Below, in pieces: positions 42,901 through 50,739 of a DNA stretch of 64,000 nt (position 1 is the stretch's first letter; every line of letters begins with the position of its first letter). This DNA comes from Vavraia culicis subsp. floridensis (taxonomy: Eukaryota > Microsporidia > Pleistophoridae), in contig NW_007360619.1 of NCBI RefSeq assembly GCF_000192795.1, positions 1-64,000 on the forward strand. Reading direction: 5' to 3'. The notes beneath the pieces were generated by a model. That model saw nothing but the letters and a program-made list of their open reading frames with translations, was not told the DNA's origin and searched no databases. The position numbers were made by a program, and so were the translations under genes.

Positions 42901-43545
42901 ATCTTTGAGCTGGATGGTGACGTTTCTATGGAAGTGCTTGTGAGAAAGAAGACTTTTGACTTTTTTTATTACCTAGATAACTGTAACAACGGGACGTTTT
43001 TCCGGTGTAATAGATTTTTGGTCAATCTGGCTGAACACCACAACGTTATGTCTGAAGAAAATATTGCTGAGGTGGAAGGGATTCTTGATTACAAATTCAG
43101 GAACAAGGGCTTTATCGAGAAGGCCATGATTCATCCGAGCACGAGGGACAATATGTTCGGTACGCGATCCTATTTTGAAAAACTTGAACTGATAGGCGAC
43201 TCTGTGCTGGACGTGTTTGTAACAAAGTCAATTTTCAACCAATACTCTTGCCCTTTTGCCTTGCATGAAGCACGAAAAAATCTGGTAAACAATCAGATAT
43301 ACGGAAATGTTTTATACACAAGCAAATTGTTCAACTATATAGAAACATGTTTTGACAAGGATGAATTGAGGAATAGTTATCTTGTCAACAACTATAAAAA
43401 ATTATATGGGGATATATTTGAAGCTATTAATGGTGCTATTCTGTTGGATTTAGACTTTAGAACAGATTTATATGAAAAAGTATGGGAGTCTCGCATCAAA
43501 GAGTGGCTATGGACATGTTACAAAGTTCGAAAATCGATTGAATAA
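39982..43545 (+). CDS. Dicer-like ribonuclease III with degenerate helicase region
   Basis: The 1187-residue protein is a Dicer-like enzyme. Residues about 365-425 match the Dicer dimerisation domain (G-F-V-C-H-L-K-L-P, then S-K-R-A-A-L-Q-D-A-A-F-K-A-I). RNase IIIa lies at about 795-930, with E-R-L-E-F-L-G-D and D-I-V-E-A-I-I-G-A. RNase IIIb lies at about 1045-1160, with E-K-L-E-L-I-G-D and D-I-F-E-A-I-N-G-A. The acidic catalytic residues are kept in both, so dsRNA cleavage is likely. The first 360 residues take the place of the DExD/H helicase, but no Walker A or DExH box is visible, so ATPase activity is probably lost. No C-terminal dsRNA-binding domain is seen. The middle may hold a platform/PAZ region. 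CCCC precedes the ATG by one base. AATAAA overlaps the stop. Confidence 0.9.
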   Translation: MQITSNTIFQLNSNSNKIIQHLINHYKKVILVIDDKNNTQFDNIYDFRGVNIHSTLIKDRQLITRHRFFFLVRRGLLSGVEYDCIIFRLQKLDSIEISTFKIFYYNNIKSRDLCAVFAFLGEINEMDSIYLHSKRFFLPSDDKPAISPDVKIVVCKPTRDDSLWTYLRLKNALTYNTDEVLESVSYQLAFEKMVEYLKNNKHLVQKASNYKQTDVSEKEYERLNVIHRKFLLLKELLENNKGKKIYVACKRSVILNYVDFFNEHETDVDLLIYYDVIDVNVKADKYLFIADDNACFANIVKICKSIKRDDRAYRLFRYVNESEEKISTKKGAYVEKSVAHVFLARLLCNLKHLFEQHFLFIANLEYTDVHYSSNKGFVCHLKLPYVSCDPVFTESHISQVEKSKRAALQDAAFKAIKGLMACGCLDENLSLIKEYFIINKVYKSWLESTYKIENNYLDRFDTEYQKNISSINTYPLEYFFSILIQNENNEQPVFITHVYTLIFKLMQHVVNSCDSTYVKNVFKQKYMVTLKKANFPKIKSRAIPKCFLNLNLNHLYAFNSDTGIICGKTFQETIELESASFEYLGEIDTDDQQMSLIALYNVLFFGIHYKKIGYNSTYNYFVVPLKNKKLFLNGFAGNLYENQEYTGYLLFNPFNKNFYVFKDWSDQSINDNVIRIDNGSNVDDHLLKEENDSNGELISYLKYFEQKYGTHLKYTADSDKRLMFNGYIYSHRGKGSASTSLLSSEIMRVTPCIKDIFEKYVTFTYDFIYFEVLALVDEARVGLNLPISLKLLSNCFISKNDKYPDYERLEFLGDCILKYLVTKFFMLCFEYDTGSIVDSKCRIIENSNLTLIGKKLELESYFSNLVFQPPSLNDNICKQLQQYFNFKNTAFNSQTAVCNQISSEKTYADIVEAIIGACYVENDLSVTERMIFQLGIIDISKYSDNIVGVFDETDGGKSTRKKQKISTDKFLRDIFELDGDVSMEVLVRKKTFDFFYYLDNCNNGTFFRCNRFLVNLAEHHNVMSEENIAEVEGILDYKFRNKGFIEKAMIHPSTRDNMFGTRSYFEKLELIGDSVLDVFVTKSIFNQYSCPFALHEARKNLVNNQIYGNVLYTSKLFNYIETCFDKDELRNSYLVNNYKKLYGDIFEAINGAILLDLDFRTDLYEKVWESRIKEWLWTCYKVRKSIE

Positions 43546-44227
43546 AGCAAAACCTACCATAGATATGTAGTTTAAATTTTCCTATGTTATTACCAGTCAG
43601 AGCATAAGAATCTTTTAGTTTTTGTTCTCGCTATCGCTTTTTATGATGCGTCTGACTTTATTATTGTTAGCATTTACCCTCTCATGTTAACGCTAAATGA
43701 AGTATGCTATTTGAACAACATTATTATGAATCTTCGGCATTTTTTACCATGTAACAATAAATTTAGCCTTTTTAAAGCATTTCAATCGTTGAATTATGTT
43801 GGCAGAAACGGATATTAAACATTCAATATAGGGCCGTTATTCGGTTTTGATAATCACTCAATGCTATAAAAAGATCGATGGTGATCCACTTGAACGATTG
43901 TGCGATTAAAAGCTCGATCCTGACAATCAGAAAGTGAGTATCTTGGATAGGGTTATGCATGGGAAAATAAATAAACATGTTTGAAGTAAAAGCGGTTACG
44001 ATCAAAAGCCGTTTCAGAAGTGACATCAAGCCATTGATAGTTGATAACTTCATTCTATCCGTACTGCGAAAATATGAATGTTACCTGAAAAACGAAACCA
44101 AGCCATCACAATCTACCAAAATTTCTGAATAGAATAGTTAGCCAATATAATCGACTAATAGCATATAATACCGCAATGTAGAGAAGAAACACCCGAGAAT
44201 AGACGGAGATTAGCACACAACGATTTA
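43546..44227. other. Intergenic stretch between convergent genes
   Basis: A 76-codon minus-strand ORF (43823-44053) has no support. Nothing else seen. Confidence 0.4.
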
Positions 44228-44977
44228 TTAATCAGCCTCAGATATTCTCTGTAGGATAGTATCAATCTCACGTACATCTAAGTATTGTAACTCGTTGTTG
44301 TTCTTGGTATAACATACAGATATGTTTCCCGGTGAAAATTCGTTACCAATTGACTCACTAAGCCCCTTTACAACAGTAAACAGAGCCCTGTTGTGATCAA
44401 GATCCATGTTATAGCCTTTTTCAAGATATTTGTTCATTTTCATACTATTCTCGCCGATACCTAAAGCATAATAAGAGTAGAATACTGCAGAGGTATCTGT
44501 GTGGTACAATAGAGGGATGTCATCATCAAAACCAAAAAAGATAGCAGTAAAAGCCATTGGTCGCTCCCCAGAACGCTGAATGAGTTCTTGTCGTTCATCC
44601 GCTAGACTCCTAGCAAGGATGTCAGCGGTCACATCGAACCCAAGCTCATAAGTTTTTCGAGCCGCCATATCTCTGACCTTTTCAACAATTTGATCCACAT
44701 CGGCAGCAAATCCTGAGATCGCGAGATAAACCTTTTCTGATATTTGAACTATGTTGAGGTTCTTCGGCACCTCAAGACTTTCGAACGTCTGCTTCTTTGC
44801 AGCGCAGTAAATAGCATCCTTTGTCCTTAGCACTATCATTGGTATCCCCGCGGATGCCGCTTCTAAAGCATATTCGACCAGTTTCAAGGTTCCTTCTGGG
44901 CAGAACTCAGCATAGTACTCGTGCTTGCCTGTCATCAGGGGTTCGATATTTTGCAAATTATTATTTTTAGTCATCAT
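44228..44977 (-). CDS. SCL1: 20S proteasome subunit alpha1
   Basis: The 249-residue protein is a structural alpha subunit of the 20S proteasome. The alpha-type N-terminus appears as F-C-P-E-G-T-L-K-L-V-E-Y-A-L-E-A-A (the 'FSPEGRLxQVEYAxKA' motif, here with Cys and Thr substitutions). Further matches to alpha1 are G-F-A-A-D (for GMTAD), E-L-G-F-D-V-T-A-D-I-L-A-R-S-L-A-D, E-R-P-M-A-F, K-Y-L-E-K and a C-terminus E-I-D-T-I-L-Q-R-I-S-E-A-D, close to the alpha1 ending 'EIDxxLxxLAExD'. It partners the beta1 gene at 6495. Two ATGs stand in tandem; CCC directly precedes the first. AATAAA overlaps the stop. Confidence 0.88.
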   Translation of the reverse strand: MMTKNNNLQNIEPLMTGKHEYYAEFCPEGTLKLVEYALEAASAGIPMIVLRTKDAIYCAAKKQTFESLEVPKNLNIVQISEKVYLAISGFAADVDQIVEKVRDMAARKTYELGFDVTADILARSLADERQELIQRSGERPMAFTAIFFGFDDDIPLLYHTDTSAVFYSYYALGIGENSMKMNKYLEKGYNMDLDHNRALFTVVKGLSESIGNEFSPGNISVCYTKNNNELQYLDVREIDTILQRISEAD

Positions 44978-45308
44978 GGGTGAATGTTTAATAATAGAAC
45001 GCCATTTAGCAAATAAAAGATTAGGACTAGAAAAAATAACGCATTTGACTTGTTATGAGTTAAACCCATATCGACATACAGAATGTTTCTCAGGCACAAA
45101 GGATTTGAAGTACATGTTTATTGAGCCAAGTCACACGGTTATTCATGAAATGTAAGGTATTTAACACTCGATACACATTCTATGTTGCAACGCAATTAAG
45201 GCTGACTCTTGATTTAACATTTGAATACTTCTGTTTTCTTTAGAAGGTAGGAAGAGCCACTAAAGTATATAAATAGTTAAAACATCCAAAAAGTTCTTTA
45301 TTGCGCAT
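44978..45308. other. Short intergenic stretch
   Basis: A plus-strand ORF at 44925-45155 overlaps the alpha1 N-terminus antisense and looks spurious. Confidence 0.4.
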
Positions 45309-46898
45309 TTATATATCCTCAGCTCCTTCCTGGTACTCCACAATTTTTGCTAAGGCATCGCTGAACTCAGACTCATCCCTTAAGTTGTAGTAGTCATTAA
45401 TCAGTAATTTTTTGTAGTCATCGCCTGTGTTTTTCAGATTATATAGGTTCTTAAGTATTCCAGGTCGCATTCTTTGTTTCGCATACTTGTTAAAAAAATA
45501 TACGCAGTTAGAACCAAGAAGATCCGAAAACATGTTTCTAACCTCATTGAACAATATCTTATTCGCTTTTATTTCCTTAACAATCATGTTATCTTCAAAT
45601 CTTTTCTTTAAATTTAGCAGAGAAATTGCAATATCGAATTTACCTGTGTTAACGAACGTAATCATTGACTCATTGATGATTTTTAGATTATTCATCACCA
45701 TTTCTTCAATATCGTCAAATCTTTTACGATAAAACACGGATGCATCGTGGTATAGAAACGATAAGTTGATCTTCTGTATCTCTTGTATTCGCAAGCTGTG
45801 CATTTCCATGGATATGCCTGGTAGATATAGCAAGTAACGGCAAATAAATAGATGTATTAGCTGTATTTCATATCCGTACTCATCATTGTTCTTGTATTTG
45901 TAGGTAAGATAGAATGCCAATATGACAAGATTTTCTTCTCTGGAGCCTATCAGGAGAGAAAGCAACAATTTTAAATTGACAAGACTTGGATCTTCATGAA
46001 AGATGGCGAGTCTCTGTTCAATATTGTGTTCAAAATAATCCTTTAGTGTTGCTATCGGATGAATTTCATTTATTTTTTCCAGCTCACTTACACTTGAGAT
46101 GTTCTGAATCAATTTTTTCTGTGCGCACTCCGACTTTTCGTAGTAAAACTTGTAATAGAGGTAATTTAAGGTCGGTCTCTCAGGAAGTTCGATATTCTTT
46201 CTAATAGCGTACTCATAAATATCCCAGTCATCCAAGTTGTCGAGCAGAAAATTAACGGTTTCTTTATCGCTCGCTCGGTCTTTACCCATAGCAAAATATA
46301 TGCACCGGCCATCCATAAAAAATTCCTTCATAGTCAAAAAGTAACAAAGATCTCTCTTGTCTGTCTCTTTAACAAATGCATACACCTCGTCTTCCAATAT
46401 CTTATGTTTCTTGAGAAAATACATACAGTTTGTGCTGTAAGAGCTGGATTGTATTATTTTCTTGAGCAATTTCGTATGATGCGTCTTTTTTTCGTATATT
46501 ATCTGTGCAACGATAGAAAACACCGTGAAGTGATTTCCATTGCGTTTTATCTCTTTGCTAAGCATCACACAACTCTCGTATTCATAGTTAAGCAATGCCA
46601 CTTCGTATAACTCCATCGGATCGCTGAACTTTAACTTCTTGAGCATCTTAGTTTGATTCAACCCGATAAAAACGCATTTGACTATGTATGTGTAATTAGA
46701 ATCAAAAATCTTTGGAAGTTTAACCTTAGATGCTTCAAGGAATCTTTTCATTTGTATCAGCGAATAGGCATAAATTATTTCTATTCGCGGATCAGATGCA
46801 CCTTTCTTGCGTGCCTGTGTTATGCGGTCTATGACCTGGGCGTAATTTTTGTTTTGCAAATCGCCGATGATTTTTTCAAACTCGGTTCTTACGACCAT
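45309..46898 (-). CDS. TPR/solenoid protein, possibly NatB auxiliary subunit (Mdm20/NAA25-like)
   Basis: A 529-residue helical protein. The first 60 residues (F-E-K-I-I-G-D-L-Q-N-K-N-Y-A-Q-V-I, then A-Y-S-L-I-Q-M-K-R-F-L-E-A) form two TPR-like helical pairs and resemble the N-terminus of NAA25, which reads 'YLDxGNxKxAIQQADKLLKK...LKAIGLxRTGKxEEA'. A later S-L-R-I-Q-E-I-Q-K-I-N-L-S-F-L-Y-H may correspond to the 'LDIKxIQxDTLGY' segment of that family. NAA25 anchors the NatB N-terminal acetyltransferase to ribosomes. The frame is open upstream to 47039 but only from a TTG. The first ATG is 46898, with a CCCC run 6 bases before it, so I take that start. Another TPR protein remains possible. Confidence 0.5.
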   Translation of the reverse strand: MVVRTEFEKIIGDLQNKNYAQVIDRITQARKKGASDPRIEIIYAYSLIQMKRFLEASKVKLPKIFDSNYTYIVKCVFIGLNQTKMLKKLKFSDPMELYEVALLNYEYESCVMLSKEIKRNGNHFTVFSIVAQIIYEKKTHHTKLLKKIIQSSSYSTNCMYFLKKHKILEDEVYAFVKETDKRDLCYFLTMKEFFMDGRCIYFAMGKDRASDKETVNFLLDNLDDWDIYEYAIRKNIELPERPTLNYLYYKFYYEKSECAQKKLIQNISSVSELEKINEIHPIATLKDYFEHNIEQRLAIFHEDPSLVNLKLLLSLLIGSREENLVILAFYLTYKYKNNDEYGYEIQLIHLFICRYLLYLPGISMEMHSLRIQEIQKINLSFLYHDASVFYRKRFDDIEEMVMNNLKIINESMITFVNTGKFDIAISLLNLKKRFEDNMIVKEIKANKILFNEVRNMFSDLLGSNCVYFFNKYAKQRMRPGILKNLYNLKNTGDDYKKLLINDYYNLRDESEFSDALAKIVEYQEGAEDI

Positions 46899-48194
46899 TC
46901 CACAGGGGTAAAGTTCATATGATGAAGTTTTAGGGACCGCAAAATGTTCTTGAATTGCGGGTCCGAAATTGGGAACGATAGGGTTGTTATGACCTATTTT
47001 AGCATAGGACTGTGTATCAATACGGAATAATTGAGACAATTAACACACGAGCATGGTACGTACGGAGGAGATGTTCATATAAAACGGCACATGACCAATA
47101 TAGACCACCGAATGTTCGCCTAAAGTAACACATGTTACCAGAAATTCCTACCACAAACTACCAAATTTCATGTTATAACTTAGCAGGGATTCAAGCAAAC
47201 GATTCTATTAAAAAAATGAAAAAAAAGAGTAAAACTTCCAATTCAAGTCCGACCACGAATTTTTGAAGATGTGTGCGCACGTTCATCCCGCTGAAATAAT
47301 GTACATAACCGCTAAAATTTTTTATAACTCTACATTTTATGCATGTGGTACTTTTATGGAAGTGTATACTCAAATTATTCATTCACCAAGATCATGGTAA
47401 TATTTAAAATATTACTGCAGAGTGTTGCACCATCATGGTAATTAATTTATTACTTAATGCTGCAATTGCAATTTTAAAGCGTTCACGTGAACTTCCTTTA
47501 AGGATTATTTCGATAATTTCTATAAAACGCTGGCCGGTGAGCTGAATGAGATTTGCAACAAACTAAAAAAGGGCATTTCACACCAAATCACAGCAAAATG
47601 TACCGTATAAACCATCTACTACTTTAATAACTATAAAACTCATCACATATGTACCTTAGCTATAATTGCCATTTTAGTTTGATCGGTGTATAATGTTTTG
47701 GAATCGAGGCTGTCTATTGTAAAATCGATTACCACAACACACATCAGAAGGTTAGCAGCAGAATATTCATACATTTCTGTGCAAAACCGCATGTGGCCGT
47801 GCTTGACGCCCTAATTCTATTTTTAGCCAAAAATAAAACATTTGCGATCTATTCTTCCAGCATTATCACGCTATTTAAACAGCAGTGGGAAAACGTATCT
47901 AAACATGGACTTATGCCATAAGCAGTAAACGGAGGATCAAGATGCAAACAACGTTTTCACCAGATATTTTTCTGTTAAATTGCTATTAGAACGATTGACT
48001 GAACTGAACACACCATAACGATCTGTTGATCGATGTTACGAGAACTGATAGTTGTACCACAGTCTAGAATACCAAATGCAACGAGCAAAATGAGCAGAGA
48101 ATAAGCAAAAATATAACACGATTAAAAGCTTAGTGTATTAAATACGGTTTAATAAGCAATTTGTATCGGTACAGACCACTGGCAAACACAATTA
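46899..48194. other. Intergenic stretch, about 1.3 kb
   Basis: No supported gene. The left 140 bases continue the open frame of the TPR protein without an ATG. No RNA gene recognised. Confidence 0.4.
46905..46908 (-). promoter_or_regulatory. C-run start-associated motif choosing the start at 46898
   Basis: CCCC on the coding strand in a TACCCCTGTGGAATG context. It decides the start 47 codons inside the open frame. Confidence 0.5.
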
Positions 48195-50288
48195 TCATTT
48201 TCGTTCTTCCATCTTTTTCAACACATCATTTTGTTTGTTCAGGAAACGTGAAAACGTCGATGTTCGTGTATTCATGGAAGAGGGCGTGTTCGAGCTGTTC
48301 TGTACGCTATTCGTGGTATTTGGAGAAAAACTGTTCATTGGATTGAACAACGGTTGTTCTTGAAAGATATTTTGCTGAATGGATGGAGGCTGAAAACTAC
48401 CGGTAGGTTCATTTCTGGTCGGTGTAGAGGAGACATTATTTCCCGATTGTGGTGCAACAAAAGCTGTCTCAGTTTTAACCTGCTCACTCTTGCACATACG
48501 CTCTCTTTCTTCTAGTTTGTCAAGCTTATTGACAGCTTTCGCATCCAAAAGTTTTAAATCGTCCAAAAACTTAGCCGCAAGTTGCCGATTACTAAAAGCT
48601 GAATCATATACAGGTGCACTTCTGTGCTTGATCAGGTATCGCGCACTATTTAGAACCTTTATTTTTTCATCGAAATAGCCTAAATAGTTCTCAAATGTAA
48701 TTTTCCTATTCAGCATTGCATTCAGCCGTGATAGTTCCTTTTTAATACTTCTCTCATTCACAGTTTCCAAGAACTTGAGTTTTGTATATATTAATCGGTA
48801 ATTTTCGCTGTCGGGTAGGTCGTCGATGCTCTCGAATTGGTACGTATTGGTCTTTATAGACATAAAATCATTCATCAAGGAGTTAATGTCACAGCGTAAA
48901 GATGTCTTGAGAACTTCGTCGGGATTTTTTGGCGCAGTCTGACTTGATATAGATTCTTTTTTATCTATGGCAGAAAAACGTGTTGAACCTGTAGTGTTCC
49001 CAACAACAGCACCTCGCTGAAATAATCCGGTTATTGAATCGCCCGCTTTTACATCCACAGCTGTCCTATCTTTATTTTTTACTTCCTCTCCTGCCACGAC
49101 ACTCTTGGCCCCGTCAGAACTACTTCCGATACTACTAGAGCCGACAACATTCAGATTTATCGTTGTATTTCTTGGTTTATCTTGGATCGAAGCATCAAAA
49201 CTCTTCTTTTCTGGTGAGCTATCCTTAAAAATTGTCGTTTGTGATACATTTTTAGCACCAGTCTCCCTTGTAGCGCTGGTAAAAAGATTGGCCGCCAGTG
49301 TACCGGTTTTGCTGCTAAACAATGATGTAGACTTAAAAGCTTCTGTAAGCCTACTCGATTCCTCCTGAGCTTCTGTACCTTCTTGCTTCGTCTCCTTTTC
49401 TTCTCTTTTTGGCGCATTCGTTGCTGCTGTGCTCTCATCAAGCGAAAGCTCATTAAAATCCAAATCTGGTTCCATATCTAGCATGCTGATCCTACTGCTA
49501 GACTGATCACCAGCACCTTTGTCATTTTCTATTTCTATCTTATATCTAGTCAACGTATCATTATAACCAAGTAGATATACAAGGTCCCTAAATATCACAA
49601 TATCTCTCAGACCAACGGACTCACCATTTTTATCGAGTCCCATCACCAACAACTCTTCTTCTTCCTGATTGATAACCTCTTCACCTCTATAAAAATACCT
49701 GAACTCCTCGTCATCATAAAGTATTCCTATATCCTCAAATTCAGCAAATGATAGTGCACCTCCCGCCAGCTCTATGCGCTGCTTTACAACGTGATTCTTA
49801 TAAATGATAATTTTTTCGTTCAGCACACCGTACACATTTTCCTTACAAAACAGTAACTTACCACTCAATTCATCAAATTTTTCTAAATTTTTATATATTC
49901 TCAAGGTTGAGCTTGGTTCGGTTAGTTCCACGATAAAACCGTCTGACAAAAATCCCACTTTCGAAACGCACTCATATTCTCCCAGTACCTTGAATTTTCT
50001 ATCATAGATGATTAACGTGCTGTTTCTCAGCAAACCAATATTGTCGTTGAGAAAAACATCCGAGCACGCATCCACAGTAAGCCTTCCATCTCCAAAGATC
50101 AAATCGCGCCCATCATAAACAAGGACATCATTTTTGAAGCAAGCGAAGTCTTTACAATTCTGTGCACATGTTTGGCCTGATTCTGTGGTCAACACCATGT
50201 CTGTTTTGAGTATGTATACGCCCGAAGAAGAGCAATCTATCCTTTTCACATCTTCACATTTGTCAACTTTCTTGAACTTGAGACTCAT
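48195..50288 (-). CDS. Putative nucleoporin, Nup159/Nup214-like
   Basis: The 697-residue protein has a three-part plan. Residues 1-245 are regular short beta strands (V-Y-I-L, L-V-Y-D-G-R-D-L-I-F, I-I-Y-D-R-K-F, D-G-F-I-V-E-L) that suggest a seven-bladed propeller. Residues about 250-450 are Ser/Thr/Glu/Lys-rich and disordered, with scattered S-L-F, N-L-F and G-L-F but almost no FG. Residues about 465-600 are predicted coiled coil, and a Asn/Ser/Pro tail follows. This order matches Nup159/Nup214, which sit on the cytoplasmic face of the pore and bind the mRNA-export helicase Dbp5. If so, the FG repeats have been nearly lost. The call is architectural, not from residue identity. CCC lies 5 bases before the ATG. 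Confidence 0.45.
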   Translation of the reverse strand: MSLKFKKVDKCEDVKRIDCSSSGVYILKTDMVLTTESGQTCAQNCKDFACFKNDVLVYDGRDLIFGDGRLTVDACSDVFLNDNIGLLRNSTLIIYDRKFKVLGEYECVSKVGFLSDGFIVELTEPSSTLRIYKNLEKFDELSGKLLFCKENVYGVLNEKIIIYKNHVVKQRIELAGGALSFAEFEDIGILYDDEEFRYFYRGEEVINQEEEELLVMGLDKNGESVGLRDIVIFRDLVYLLGYNDTLTRYKIEIENDKGAGDQSSSRISMLDMEPDLDFNELSLDESTAATNAPKREEKETKQEGTEAQEESSRLTEAFKSTSLFSSKTGTLAANLFTSATRETGAKNVSQTTIFKDSSPEKKSFDASIQDKPRNTTINLNVVGSSSIGSSSDGAKSVVAGEEVKNKDRTAVDVKAGDSITGLFQRGAVVGNTTGSTRFSAIDKKESISSQTAPKNPDEVLKTSLRCDINSLMNDFMSIKTNTYQFESIDDLPDSENYRLIYTKLKFLETVNERSIKKELSRLNAMLNRKITFENYLGYFDEKIKVLNSARYLIKHRSAPVYDSAFSNRQLAAKFLDDLKLLDAKAVNKLDKLEERERMCKSEQVKTETAFVAPQSGNNVSSTPTRNEPTGSFQPPSIQQNIFQEQPLFNPMNSFSPNTTNSVQNSSNTPSSMNTRTSTFSRFLNKQNDVLKKMEERK

Positions 50289-50739
50289 GAGGAGGGTGTT
50301 TGTAAACGAATAAAAAGTTGCAAAATACGGCTCAGCTACAGAATAAAATGATGGTTGAGCTGCAATCCCTGGGCATCAAATATTTTAACGAGTATTCGAA
50401 TGTTAATACGCATCAGTTCATAATCTACCACCCACAAAAAACAAAGCAAGTGGCTAATGGATGGAAAACAAGCATTTTTATAGTCATTGTCGGAACGAAC
50501 ATTCTTTTGGTGAAATAAATACTTTTGTGGCCGTTACCTTATATTGTGGTAACACCACTGTCAATATTTATACCTTGTGCTGCACATACAATAAATATCG
50601 ACAAATAAAAATGTGTTGACAAAGACTTTCCTACCACTAATACACCTCGTTCTCCCCCATTCAATATACTTTCTCCGGTGTACTTACGAGCCCAACATTT
50701 TCCGGCAGATGTACAATAAAAATATTTGGGTGCCCCGGT
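50289..50739. other. Divergent promoter region between nucleoporin-like gene and Rrp44
   Basis: About 450 bases. It contains the start motifs of both genes and one uncertain small ORF (50348-50518). Confidence 0.45.
50348..50518 (+). CDS. Uncertain small ORF with hydrophobic C-terminus
   Basis: A 56-residue ATG-initiated ORF in a divergent intergenic region. It reads as a hydrophilic body ending in a hydrophobic stretch (I-F-I-V-I-V-G-T-N-I-L-L-V) like a tail anchor. No family is recognised and there is no C-run. It could be a real small tail-anchored protein or chance. Confidence 0.2.
   Translation: MMVELQSLGIKYFNEYSNVNTHQFIIYHPQKTKQVANGWKTSIFIVIVGTNILLVK

Noticed and set aside
44925..45155. 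76-codon plus-strand ORF
   Set aside because: Overlaps the start of the alpha1 proteasome gene antisense. No independent evidence.
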